Source of the DNA: Cubamyces lactineus | Lineage: Eukaryota; Basidiomycota; Agaricomycetes; Polyporales; Polyporaceae | DNA length: 64,000 nucleotides | Direction: 5' to 3' | NCBI GenBank assembly: GCA_022376465.1 | Contig: JACDTU010000024.1 | Location: forward strand, 124,001-188,000 | Shown: positions 12,113 through 22,991 of the stretch, in pieces | Layout: each line of letters begins with the position of its first letter | How positions within the stretch are numbered: the first letter of the stretch is position 1 | Translations under genes and position numbers: made by a program | Notes under the pieces: model-generated | The model's input: the letters and a program-made list of their open reading frames with translations, nothing else | What the model was told of the DNA's origin: nothing | Databases searched by the model: none

Positions 12113-13368
12113 TCACAGCTTCGCGGAGATCGTCTCTGCCGCGCCACCATCGTTTTCCCTCTCCTTCTCCAGCTTCTCGCGGGCGCGCCGTGCCTCGAGC
12201 GCACGTCCGACCCGGCTCGCATTCGGACGGTCAAGCGTCTGCGAGATCCATGTGCCTACCTCCGCTATAGCCTCCAGGTCGCCTGGAGCCTCATATTGAC
12301 TCCCGCGAAGAGCATACAGGACGTCCTCAGTCGCGACGTTGCCTGTCGCGCCTGGGGAGTATGGACAGCCCCCGAGGCCGCCGACGGCGGAGTCGAACGT
12401 GCGCACGCCGTGCTCGAGTGCTGTGAAGATGTTCGCTACGGCCATTCCGTAGGTGTCGTGGAAGTGACCCTGTAGCGATCAAAGAGATGAGAGGATGAGT
12501 CAGTAGCGCGCGCTGCGGTTACTCACAGCAAGCTTGGACGCGGGGATCCCACCGCTGCCCCCGATGACGGTATGCAATAGCGTCCCGACCGTAGTCGGGT
12601 TTCCGGTACCTACGGTGTCTCCAAGGCTGACCTCGTAACAGCCCATGTCGAGGAGGGCTTGTGACACATCCTTCACCTTCACAGGATCGACCTTCCCCGA
12701 GTACGGGCAGTCAATCACGACGCTAACGTATCTAGATGCATCATGGTATCAGTTCATATGGATATTTTGGTATCGAAACAGGGATACGTACCCTCGTACA
12801 CGGAGGCCCTCGGCCGTAGCGCGCTTGGCGACTGCTGAAAGGCGTTCGAGGGATTCGGCGACCGTGCAGTTGGTGTTCGCTTTGGAGAAGGCGTCTGTCG
12901 CGGCTGTGAAGACGGCGATCTCGTCGGTGTATGGGACCTCGGACTTGGGCTGGTTCGATAGCAGGTCAAGCAGTAGCTCGAGACCTTTCATGTTCGGGAC
13001 AAGGACAGGATAGTGCATCCCTTTATGCCGCTCCATGAGCTTGAGAACCTCGGCAGTTCCTGCCATCTAGCATAGTACATTAGTAACCCTTCTTTACCGT
13101 AGAACGAATGAAGACTCGCCTGAGGAACCCACTTCGGGCTCACGAAGCTCCCCGACTCGATGATGTCCATGCCCGCCTTCGTCAGGCGGTTGACGAGTTC
13201 CGCCTTTACTGCTGGAGGTATGACCGCAGACTCGTTCTGAAGGCCGTCCCTTGGCCCTACTTCGACCAGCCGGACGCGTTCCCTAGTAGCTGTGGCGTAT
13301 GTCCGGGGACGGGCGGAGAGGAGGCCCCGGCGGTAAAGCAGAGAACGTGTAGCGTTGCGAGCGAGCAT
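12113..13368 (-). CDS. Hydroxymethylglutaryl-CoA lyase (361 aa)
   Basis: Cleaves HMG-CoA to acetoacetate and acetyl-CoA in leucine breakdown. Exons: 13368-13120, 13066-12792, 12731-12527 and 12469-12113. The N-terminus is an Arg-rich presequence (MLARNATRSLLYRRG). Then come VEVGPRDGLQNE, IESGSFVSPKWVPQ, VSLGDTVGTGNP, GHFHDTYGMA and the signature GLGGCPYSPGATGNVATED, which includes the catalytic cysteine loop. The C-terminus ends in AKL, a possible PTS1 peroxisomal signal. Intron 1 uses a GC donor (CAG|GCGAGT at 13119) so that the conserved WVPQM junction is kept. The ATG at 13368 was preferred over an in-frame TTG upstream. Confidence 0.94.
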
Positions 13369-13587
13369 GGTGGTGAGAGTCAAGTTACAAGATTAACACA
13401 GGGATGTGCATCTGCATTTAAACGTTGGTCCGGACGCGGACGAGTTTGTCGAGCGTCGGGGGAGGTCATGGGAACAGCGAGCAGGATGGGGCGGCGGAGA
13501 GCCGGGACTCGGGAGCGGGGGGCGCGCGTCGTCTCCGGTGACCCGGCCGTGCGCGCGTCTTGCCTTCAGCCACCACCACCGTCACCA

Positions 13588-13885
13588 ATGGCCACCACGT
13601 CGTCCTCAGAGCCTCGTCCTGGATCCGACGCTCAGGTCGAGCTCCCGCAAAATTACAAGGATTGTCTTGCGTGCCGCGTCGTAGGCTCTGTCGCGCTTGG
13701 AGGAGTGGGCATCTACGCTCTGAACCAGTCGCGCGCCCATGCGCCTGGTTCGGTCGTAGGGAAGAGGATCATGGCGGGACTGGGCGTATGTACGTCGCTT
13801 CTACTGCATTAGCTTAGATATGACACATTGTTTGACCTGGCTCATAGGCTTCCTCGTGGCCAGTGCGCTTCGATGGACCAAGTAG
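13588..13885 (+). CDS. Small DUF4536 (DMAC1/TMEM261-like) membrane protein (79 aa)
   Basis: Two exons, 13588-13789 and 13848-13885 (phase 1). The protein has YKDCLACRVVGSVALGGVGIYAL, then GKRIMAGLGVCFLVASALRWTK. This is the DCLxCR signature and two short hydrophobic segments that mark the DUF4536 group. The human member DMAC1 assists assembly of respiratory complex I, so a mitochondrial location is likely. Transcription is divergent from HMG-CoA lyase across 219 bp. Family assignment rests on motif memory and is good but not certain. Confidence 0.72.
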
Positions 13886-14478
13886 TACACATTCAACATA
13901 TTCACCGCTCTCCACATTCTATCGTAACAACCCAGGAAGACTACGTCGCACCATATCAAATCGTAAGGATTTTGATACAAGTGATATGCTGGCAAGAGCA
14001 CAGAGGTGCTGTCTTCAACACTTACATCGTCTGAAAGTGATCAAGATTGCCCCTTCAAGGGACGATCCTTGTGCAATGAAGTTGAAGCCGCGCGCCACCC
14101 CACCTCGATTTCCTGCAATGTTCACGGAGTAGGGCCGTCGTGCTTTGAGCCGTGCTGAGCACCGTCGACAGGTGCAAATCATAGTAATGCACGTACGCTC
14201 TATAGTGGTCCATGGCAATTAAGCAGCATGTGCGCATTGTCCCGATACTGACCATCGGACAGAGCGTCGACACCCTACTCAGGGGCCCAAAGGTTGATTG
14301 CCAAAGCGCGTCTAGCTGTGGATGGTCCAACTGAATCAATGCGTGTAGCATTATTGCCACTGGCAGGGCTTGGGCAAACGGTCTGCTACATATAAGAACG
14401 ACCTACGGACGAAACGGTCTGCAGTATCTCACTCCATTTACCTCCGTCTTCATCACGAATTCGCAACACCACTCCCAA
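13886..14478. other. Intergenic, no supported gene
   Basis: No coding region seen. A degenerate version of the family promoter boxes (CCAAAGCGCG at about 14300 and GGTCCAACTG at about 14325) and a TATAAG (about 14390) precede the family gene at 14479. Confidence 0.4.
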
Positions 14479-15294
14479 ATGCCTCCACGAATAACACGCG
14501 TACATCCTTCAGCCGATGTCTACGGGGTTAAGACCAATTCCGCAACCGGCAACTCTGCGGGTGCGTTCTGTCCGCACTGGTAATCAATTGGTAGCTGAAG
14601 ATAGGGTGCAGGCAATGGACGTAGGGACGATGACATCAATTCTGCCCTGACCGCCCTGAAGCCGCCTGGCGGCCAACGCCTTCGGGTCCCTCTTCCATCC
14701 GATACCGATCCGAACTTCAGGATCGGCCTTACAATGGGAGGCTTGTCTTTCTCCGTGCCAACGAGCCTCTCGCAATTCAGCAACGGGCGACTGTTGGCAG
14801 GTTTTTTGGGGATGATAGATAACGCTTCGATGTCCCTGGATCGGTACCTTCCTGGGCCGACTGTTTGGGTCGACAGAGCCTACGTAAGTTGCCCGCGCTC
14901 TATATTGTATAGTTGCTAGTGCTGACGGCCCTGTACCAGTTCCCTCTGAGCACTGAGAGCAAGATGATGGCTCTTCCGGAGGTCAAGGAGCCCGCGAGCG
15001 GTTACACGCTAGCCCATCTGCTGGTGCTGTTGCTGAACATGCAGAGTGAGCACTGGGTGAGTGATCTGTACTCTTGTGACGAATACCCAGACGTGCCTTC
15101 GGTAATAAACATCAAATAACTTCTAGGGCACCTGTCACGACAGCCCCGAGCTGAAGCGTTTCTTCAAACCGGACGCCCCTTGGTCGCATGAGGCCGGCCG
15201 GTTGTTTTTGCTCGCGGTTGCGGTTCGGCGTCGCCCCCATGACCGCTCGGCGTGGTGCTACTTCCTCGAGGTAGACATATTAGTGCGATGCTAG
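14479..15294 (+). CDS. Novel paralog family member C (212 aa, 4 exons)
   Basis: Exons: 14479-14560, 14612-14883, 14940-15056 and 15127-15294, phases 1, 0, 0. It has the family boxes: QRLRVPLPSDTDPNFRIGL, MIDNASMSLDRYLPGPTVW with DRAY before the intron, GYTLAHLLVLLLNMQSEHW, and the C-terminal AVAVRRR...WCYFLEVDI. It lacks most of the variable linker of the larger copies and the C-terminus is diverged (VRC instead of RIP). Function unknown. Splice sites fall exactly where they do in the other copies, which supports a real gene. Confidence 0.78.
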
Positions 15295-16018
15295 TCAACG
15301 CAGAACCTACAGCGGATTCTGCGCAATGCGCTGACCTCCTCAACGGACAGAGCTGAGTCGGACATTTTTCTTTGTAATTAGCCCCGCCCAATGGACGCAC
15401 GACGCAGATGATGCGATGATATCTTGTTCTTCTCATCGTCGTGTTATAGCTGTATTTACCGAACCTGTGTGCCTGCCCTAAGGTGACTATATTGGCTGGT
15501 GGCTGTGCTGTATCGCACTCGATGATGATGCAAGCGTCATAAACCTAACACAAGCTCAACCCAAGTGCCCAACAGATCGCCATGTCTTGTGCAGAGAATT
15601 CGGGCTCGACACTTCGCTTCTTCTGCTATAGCTGCATCCAGAGCAAAGTGATTCCTCAGCTCGCGTCACGGATTTCCCGCATGCTTGCACGTAATCACTC
15701 GTGCAACACCCGAAGACAACATTCTTCACTAACCCAATTCTCTACTATGATCATAGCATGTCCCTAGTATTGAGGCTTCGAGCTTCAAATGGTTACGCAC
15801 CTTGTGAGTCCCGCGTCGCGTCTACAACAATGCGAGAAATTAACTGGAACGTCTGAGTAGAAACCGCTCGACCCGTGAGAGCCTGCAGCATGATGGGCTC
15901 TTGCGCCCTTTTCATTCGTTCGACCTCCTGCGGTAAGCTTGGACTGTAAGATGGACCATTCAACGTCGCACAATGCCCTTGACTTACGAAGCGGACACAT
16001 TCACGTACCAAGCTGAGT
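15295..16018. other. Intergenic, no supported gene
   Basis: Open frames on both strands (for example 15582-15767 plus and 15785-16011 minus) show no motif. The stretch ends in the promoter of the next family copy. Confidence 0.4.
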
Positions 16019-16059
16019 CAAAGCTCAACCGGCCGTGGTCCAAGCGGCTCCCAATATAA
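16019..16059 (+). promoter_or_regulatory. Family-type promoter module of copy D
   Basis: CAAAGCTC at 16019-16026, an 11-nt spacer, GTCCAAGCGG at 16038-16047, TATAA at 16055-16059, then the ATG at 16159. Order and spacing are the same as upstream of copies A and E. Confidence 0.62.
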
Positions 16060-16158
16060 CACGCATGGGGTCGCTGGACGTCCGCACCAACAAAGAGCCT
16101 CACTGTTGATTCGCCACATCCTATTCCCCCATTCGTCGTGGAAAATTGCGCGCAACAA

Positions 16159-17176
16159 ATGGACCGCAACACTCGTGCAAATTCCTCCGCGCCATCCACG
16201 CGTCCCAATCGTGAGCACACTGGCTTCACGATTGAGAGAGACAGCTTTTCTTACGGCGGTTCACAGCTTCCCCTGAGGGTTCAATGCGCCTTGCGAGGAC
16301 TTGTGGCCACGCCGGCGTGCCTGCTAGTGGTGTTGGCCGTATGCGGCACGAGGTCGACAGTCAGAACCCGGCCAACGATACGAATTCCCAAGGGCCCGAG
16401 CATGGTAACTTGCGGATCAACGACGTCGTACTGCGCCTTCCTGTGGCAGAGACCCCTAGCAACATTGGCTACACGCCGGGCGTTGACACTGCAGCCCCAG
16501 GATCTCTTGTTCAGGCCCAGCAAATCCAAATCCCTCTCCCAGTCGACACGGACCCAGATTTCAAGATTGACATCATCGCGCCTGGTAGAGTCGGCTACAA
16601 CCTCCGTGCCACTCCCGGGAACAAGGATCACGTCCGCGTAGCGCCTAGTGTAGAGCAATACGTGAATAATGCGACAATGCCGTTGGAGCACATTCTTCAA
16701 GACAATGGACTATACGTTCAGAGGGTCCACGTAAGCTCGCTGCACGGCTGTGATAACACGCGATTAATAACATACTGATGACTATCGCGCGTAAGTACGC
16801 CTTGGAGAAGAATCAAGTCGTTCCTAAACTCAAGTCCCTTGACCCTCAGCGCCAATATGCTTTCACGCTGGGCCACCTCATCACGATGTTGCAGGTTATG
16901 CAGAGTGGTAATTGGGTGAGTCGACTCGACATCCATAGCAACGTGTATCAACTGGACGTGGTTTATGACATCGTTGATTACACTTATCTAGTACCACACG
17001 ATGAAGGGCCATCCCGACAAGTTGACCTTACGTTATGTCACGGGAACGGACAGCACCCTGCCGCGCAGCGTCCCGCGGTCCAATGGTCGGACTTGTGGGC
17101 TACCGCGATACGGCGGCGCATGTTGCCAAAAGTCGGACGGTGGTGTTATTTCTTCCAGTTGGAAGTTCGGATGTAA
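16159..17176 (+). pseudogene. Novel paralog family member D, frameshifted in last exon
   Basis: Exons 16159-16210, 16267-16730, 16796-16915 and 16992-17176 follow the family plan. Boxes present: IQIPLPVDTDPDFKIDII, YVNNATMPLEHIL, FTLGHLITMLQVMQSGNW. In exon 4, LTLRYVTGTDSTLP lies in one frame and the tail WSDLWATAIRRRM...WCYFFQLEVRM in another. The shift lies between about 17060 and 17085. Read straight through, the conserved tail is lost and the frame runs to 17255. An AG at 17004-17005 could act as an alternative acceptor giving access to the tail frame, so a working variant is not excluded. The promoter is intact. It is called a pseudogene with caution. Confidence 0.65.
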
Positions 17177-17825
17177 TCTCAGGCCTACGCTGCGACTCAG
17201 AGCTGTACGCAATTTCAATTGCGCGTTGAGCGTACGGCTCGTCGATATATTGTAGTTGGATGTGCGTACCGTGTTCGTATGTAAAATGGAATTTCAACGT
17301 GGTTCCTCGTAGTGGGGATAGCTTACTTATTGGATAACAAGCATTGACGGATGGTCAGAAGGTGGTACCGTTCACTGGTACTTCAAGTTACTGTTTCTTT
17401 TCTCGTATGGAATCTTTAGCGCTTCGAGCCCTGTTGAGATTAGATTAGATTAGCTTTTACCTTATTCGGTCTCTCTACCAACCGCCTCCCAGGCGCTTCA
17501 AGTTCTCAACCGTCGTCCACGCATTTGACACTTTCGTCTGTTCTGAGCTCGTTGCTTGCTGCACTGCAGACATGACCGACCGTTACGATCAATGGCATTG
17601 GAAGAAGCTCACGCAGACTGCTCAATGCATCAGCGTCTTGGATGCAGCGACCTCTGTTGGAGTCGTCGCTTTCAAATTCAAGTAATGTATTGCGGGCAGT
17701 CGCTGGCGTGGAGCCCATGCGCTCCTTATGCCATATCAACCTAATCGATCGATTGATAGTTTTAATGGCTCAACAGCTTGGGGTTGGACGCACAAAGCGA
17801 TAGCATACCACGGATAAGCGTGAGG
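17177..17825. other. Intergenic; one short unassigned ORF
   Basis: An ATG at about 17571 opens a short frame starting MTDRYDQWHWKKLTQTAQC and ending within about 40 residues. It has a coding-like composition but no recognised match. It may be the first exon or a fragment of a membrane-protein gene. Nothing else is supported. Confidence 0.3.
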
Positions 17826-17868
17826 CAAAGCTCGAGTAGCCGCAGTCCAAGCGATGCGCCATATATTA
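17826..17868 (+). promoter_or_regulatory. Family-type promoter module of copy E
   Basis: CAAAGCTC at 17826-17833, an 11-nt spacer, GTCCAAGCGA at 17845-17854, TATATTA at 17862-17868; ATG at 17937. Confidence 0.6.
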
Positions 17869-17936
17869 GGCATCGAGACGCAGGACATTCGCACTAACAG
17901 AAAACATCCCAGCTCTATTGCACTTGTCTACTAGTC

Positions 17937-19391
17937 ATGAACTCTCAATCGCAAGACGCGGACGCTAACACTCGTCCCAAGGTCCCTTTGCCACCCATCC
18001 GGATCGCTCGTGAGTTCACCAGCTGTACAGTCGCGACTCGGGGTGATCATCTCACCACGTCCTGCAGTGTCTACCCCTGCGCATCTGCTATACCCTGGGG
18101 GTACTGCTGGCCGCTCTAGTACGCCTACGGGTGATGCCGATCATGATCATACCGGTGCCAAGATCTCTCTACCACCCATGCGGCTCTACCGTGAGTTCAT
18201 TGACTATACGGCGGCAGCAGGCGGGTCTCACAATGATTCGTAGCATCTCGCCCTGAGGATATGATATTTCCAGGGCGTACCGTCGACCGCCCACAGGCTG
18301 GCATGTCTACCAGCCGTACTCATCATTCACGGCGCGAAGGCGACCGCTACCAAGGGACGCGCGAAGTTCCCAGTGAAGGACATCGCTACGTGCGGCGCAG
18401 CGACAACGAATTGCGCCCTATCATTACTACGAATCATGACAACGCGGGCCGCATGGCGCATGGGGTCGCTGGTCCGAACGTGTCTGCGCACAGCAATACG
18501 ATAGGGCACAGAGGACCACCACTATATGTGCAGCCCGATGCTCGCAGTCTCGCCTTGGCCTCTACGCCCACAGCCGAGAACGTCGGGCGCATGGCAAGCA
18601 TGTCCAACAGTGCTCACACAGTCCCCAATCGCCTGCAAGGACAGAGCGACGGACCACGTCTTCAAGAAAATCCCCAGGCTCCCCGCAGTTGGGCCAACCC
18701 GACATCCGCAGCTCCGGGATCTCTTCGTCGGGGACAACGCTTTCAAATTCCCCTTCCAGCCGATACCGACCCGGGTTTCAAGATCGACATCATCGTCTTT
18801 GGCGAAACTGGCTACCACCTCAGTTGGACTGAGTGCGTACTGACCGAACTGCATGTGGCGCCTAGTGTAGTACGGCTTGTGGAAAATGCTACGATGAGCT
18901 TGGACGACATAATTGAGCATGGTTGCTTGCAAGTTCAAGGGGTCTTTGTAAGTTCACCGTGTTTATGTATCCTCAATCGGAAACATATTGACGGCTGCTG
19001 CACTAGTACGCTTCCGAGAACATCAGAGTATTCATGCCTAAACCCAAGTTTATGGACCCTGAACGCAAGTGTTCGTTCACACTAGGGCACCTTATCTCGT
19101 TGTTGCAGGCGATGCAGTCCAATCACTGGGTGAGTTGACCTCGACGTCCCTCGCATAATAGATGCCAGCATAATCATTGACATTCTCTACCCAATCATCT
19201 AGGAGTCACCTAGTATGAAAGGGAACAAGAATTTGCGATATCTTATCGGAAAGGATGGCGGCCTGCCCCAGGATGGTCCTGTGCTGCAGCTTGCGGATCT
19301 GTGGGCTACTGCGGTCCGTCGCCGCATGGTGGATCGCGACGCCATCCCAAAGTGGAGCTATTTCCTGCAATTGGAAGTACAGATACCATGA
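17937..19391 (+). CDS. Novel paralog family member E (403 aa, 5 exons, duplicated exon 1-intron 1 unit)
   Basis: Exons: 17937-18009, 18068-18190, 18244-18947, 19007-19129 and 19203-19391, phases 1, 1, 0, 0, open throughout. The extra second exon looks like a copy of the exon 1 end plus exon 3 start: PLPPIRIAR and SLPPMRLYR both stand before a GTGAGTTCA donor, and LLYPGGTAGR resembles MIFPGRTVDR. The core boxes are RFQIPLPADTDPGFKIDIIV, LVENATMSLDDII, FTLGHLISLLQAMQSNHW, NLRYLIGKDGGLPQ, LADLWATAVRRRM and SYFLQLEVQIP. Function unknown. It is one of the two longest copies because of a polar, Ser/Arg-rich linker in exon 3. Confidence 0.8.
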
Positions 19392-20198
19392 TATGCTTAT
19401 GCCGCGAACTCACGGTGAAGAGATCTTGGTGATTCTCCGGCCGAGACTCGGACTCGGACGCGTCGGTTGAATGTAGCATCAAAATATATGTATAATGCTT
19501 GATTGTACTAGAACGACCCTGTAGGATAACCGTGATTATCAACATGTTCTAAGACAGTTTTCCATGGCTGATACCTCTTCGCTATGCTACGCCCCGGCTG
19601 CAGGCATTCTCTTCCCTGAACTTTCAGAAACCGAACGTACAGTGGCCTAGGCGCCAGAAGCGCGCGCTTCAGGTCCTAAGTTTCGTAATACTTGGACTTT
19701 AATCGGGTATCTCTATCAGTCGTCCAATCTCTTTCAAGTCCACCATGAGCCGTGACATAGACGGTAGTATCTCGTTTTCGTCGGCTCGGAGACCGCCTCG
19801 CCGACCGTCGCTACACCCATATTTACCCCTGAAGCTGTTCGACGGATGAGCTCGACTTAAGTTACCTTTGTTAGGGCCGCTTCAACGCCCTGCTAATGGC
19901 GCATTGTAGACGGCCGGCTGCCTGGTGGGTTCGTTGTCGACTCTCTACATTCACTCGACGTTTGTGACAAGAGTGGACATACGACATACGAACCAAAGTG
20001 GTTGGCTGACGCGTCCGATTGATCTTTTGACACGGAATTCTGGCGATTGGAAACGAAACACAAAGTGGCAATCCCAGATGAAGCCGTCGAGGTAAAGATC
20101 CAGTGGTTGTACTAGGAGTGATCTGAATACATAAGATGCTGAGCATAGAGTATTTATACAACAGGAACCCTCGTCTGACTGCCCAGAGTCTACTTAAC
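19392..20198. other. Intergenic, no supported gene
   Basis: No coding region recognised. A TATTTATA tract near 20150 lies about 45 nt before the start of the next family copy. The CA-rich box of other copies is only weakly present. Confidence 0.4.
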
Positions 20199-21669
20199 AT
20201 GAACCACTCGCAACACGTGGATCGTAGGCCTCGCGCCTGGCTCTCCGAGCCACCTATGAATATTAGTAGTGAGTTCATTGATTATACCCCTGGAAGCTCC
20301 CCTTACACGATTTGCAGCGAGCAACACAGCCCGCGCAGCGAGTACGGCTCTTCGACTCGACGTATTTGCGGCGGGTATCAGCAACCACAGGGGTGACGCT
20401 GGAAATGGTCCAGCGAGGCGAACTTATCAAGGAATCGGGTCTCAGTCCTACGCACGGCACCGGGCCCCGGAACTGTCTCTCAGATCCGCATCCGGATATA
20501 TGGGGGGCCTGACTGGCGCGTTCAGCAGTGCAAACATATCGGCTGAACGTTTTCAGGAAGAACTTCGTCGTGAAGCAATGTTGAAAGCGAACGGCGGGCT
20601 AAATCCCCACTACGTCCGACCGCCATCACGAACACCCGATTCACTCGTCAACAGCCCGCATACACCTACGCACAAGAGCTTGGAGGGCGACACAAGCACT
20701 CCGATCGCCGCTCAAATGCCCGTCAATCACTGTTTCGAAACAGACAACGATGACACAACAATACGACGGGGGAACAGCAGTCTGCATCTCGCTACGCAAT
20801 CTTTGGCGTTCAATCGACCCCTCAGTGAGCCTGCGACCATGTGTAGAATCAACCCCACGACGGGTATGGCCGGCCATTCTGAGATCCAGGATGCTGAGGT
20901 CAGCCGCAGTTCGCACAGAGGCCAAACTGGCAACGAGGAAACAGTGCAAACGGCTAGCCCGAACGAACAATGTATCTTCGCGGTTCTTCCGAACGTCGAG
21001 GTGCCCTTACTGTCTCCCTTTCGCATCCAGCGTTTCCAGATACCTCTTCCAGTAGATACCGACAAGGAATTCAAGATCGACATCATGGTGTCTGACGGAA
21101 TCGGCTACCACCTCAGTTCTGGTCTCTGCAACAAGACCGGCCTATACGTGACACGTGGAGTAGCACAAGTTGTGGCCAATGCCACCATGTCCCTGAAAGG
21201 CATAATAGAGAATAATCGTTTATACATTCAAAGAGTCCTCGTAAGCATACAATGTTCTCAAATACTCGATCGAATGCACATTGACGGCTATCGCGCTAGT
21301 TCGCTTCGGAGCGGGTTAGAATAAGGCCAAGCTGCTACAAGTTGATAAACCCTCACAAGTTTACGCTAGGGCACCTGATCTCGCTGCTGCAGTCGATGCA
21401 ATCTCATCAATGGGTTAGTTGACCTTGACGTCTCTAGAAGGGTAATGCTGACATAGTCATTGGCATCCTCTAACATAATCATCCAGTACAGTCGCGTGAA
21501 GGCGGGAGAAAGGAATCTACGATACCTACTCGGAGGCGACGATGATTTGCCGCAGGGCACCGTACTGCAGTTTTCGGATCTGTGCGCTACTGCAATTCGG
21601 CGCCGCCTGGTGAAGCCCAACGGCCCCATGTGGTGCTACTTCCTGCAGTTGGAAGTACGGATACCATGA
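20199..21669 (+). CDS. Novel paralog family member F (429 aa, 4 exons)
   Basis: Exons: 20199-20268, 20318-21240, 21300-21413 and 21487-21669, phases 1, 0, 0. It is the largest copy: exon 2 carries an extra polar region of about 200 residues (RFQEELRREAMLKANGGL and following) before the core. Core boxes: RFQIPLPVDTDKEFKIDIMV, VVANATMSLKGII, FTLGHLISLLQSMQSHQW, NLRYLLGGDDDLPQ, FSDLCATAIRRRL and WCYFLQLEVRIP. Introns lie at family positions. Function unknown, and the added region shows no recognisable domain. Confidence 0.82.
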
Positions 21670-21872
21670 AATGCTGACGCCGCGAATCCACTGCTGAATC
21701 TACTTATGAAATCTGCGCGGCTGAGTAGGACACGTCGGTCAAGTGTAGAATATGGATTGGATGACTATACAATTGTCGGTTATAAGGCGAGAATTGAAGT
21801 GCCTCGCGAACTCTGGGGGCCATCCCCTTGCTCCTTATCTTACACCGGAGTAGCTGCTACTTTGAGGAGGTG

Positions 21873-22991
21873 TCAGCTGGAGGAGCTGAAGAGCGCTTCG
21901 GCTTCAACGATGGCTTTGTCTACCGTCTTCCGGGGCAGTTTCTCCATGACAGACTTCCGAGGACGGAATCGACGCGACGCAAATTCTGCGCGACGGCACG
22001 TACCAGACGACGTGAATTGATAGTCAGTCGATGAGTCAGTGATGGGCTGATTCAGCTTACCGCCGATGATACCGTTCTTGTCCCGCTGAGCAACGAGGAC
22101 ACGCGCAGATCGTGACCAGGCTACTAGCCTAATGCGATAGACCTACGAAGCTATAATCAGTCGTGGGTCCATACAATGCGAATGAGGGGGGGGTCGCTCA
22201 CCTTGAAGAATGGATTGTCAAGATCCGGGAACCGAAGGACGCCGATGTCCACGAGAGTCTTCTGGTGCTCCTCCTTCATGTAGAGCAGACTCCCAAGCGA
22301 GTTGACCATCGCCCCGGTCTGCGCGACGATAGCAGCCATCACATTGATGTCGATGTGCGTACTCTTCAGCACGTCATCATCTTGAATTAGGTCGACGAAC
22401 CACGAGTTGACCTGTAGATAACGAGGATGGATGGTTAGGTACACCATGGGCACGTAACGGTGGAGGTACCTGCTCAACGACGGCACGATCGGGGCTTCCG
22501 TCGAACTTGAAGAAGTTGTTGCCTTCCTTGATCAGCTTGTCGCTTCTCACGATCTCGTCCCCGAATGGCTCCAGGAGAGAATTCTGCGACATGACTGAGA
22601 CGACGGTCTCCCATGAGATGTGCTCGCCCTTCTGACGCTCCTTCTCCAGCGCGCGCATCGTGCCTGAGATCATGACCTTGAGTTGTTCGTCCATCGCTTT
22701 AACGTCCTCCTTCGTGAGCCCGCCGAACGACGGTGCGAGGTCGAGGTGCAGATAATCATCCTTTGTCTGATCCTGTACACTGAGCTACCGACGAGTTGGT
22801 GTCAATGGGATGGTTAGAAGGACAATATATGGCTGGGAACATACTTGCGAGAAATCGAAGCTCTTGACGAGCTCACCCAGGCCCGTCGCGAGGACCTTTG
22901 GGTCAAAGACTTTCTCGAGTTTGACGGTATCGGATACCATGGTTAGGAGAGAGGGTACGAGGACTTGGAGAACGGGCTGTATGAGGCTCAT
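21873..22991 (-). CDS. Orphan protein of 288 aa, 5 exons
   Basis: Not recognised. Exons: 22991-22845, 22784-22470, 22411-22202, 22142-22061 and 21985-21873; phases 0, 0, 0, 1 and an open frame. The product begins with a hydrophobic stretch (MSLIQPVLQVLVPSLLTMV), then mixed alpha/beta-looking sequence with SFDFSQ, SWETVVSVMSQNSLLEPFGDE, FFKFDGSPDRAVVEQ and WFVDLIQDDDVLK. It ends in a basic RRFRPRKSVMEKLP segment and a Ser tail. No signal-peptide cleavage site is obvious. A broken second copy of its first two exons lies at 40255-40512. The gene model is well supported by splice phases; the function is unknown. Confidence 0.75.

Noticed and set aside
21873..22991. Considered whether the 288-aa orphan is a pore-forming or secreted effector protein
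   Set aside because: The hydrophobic N-terminus is not a convincing signal peptide and no family motif could be identified, so no function is claimed.
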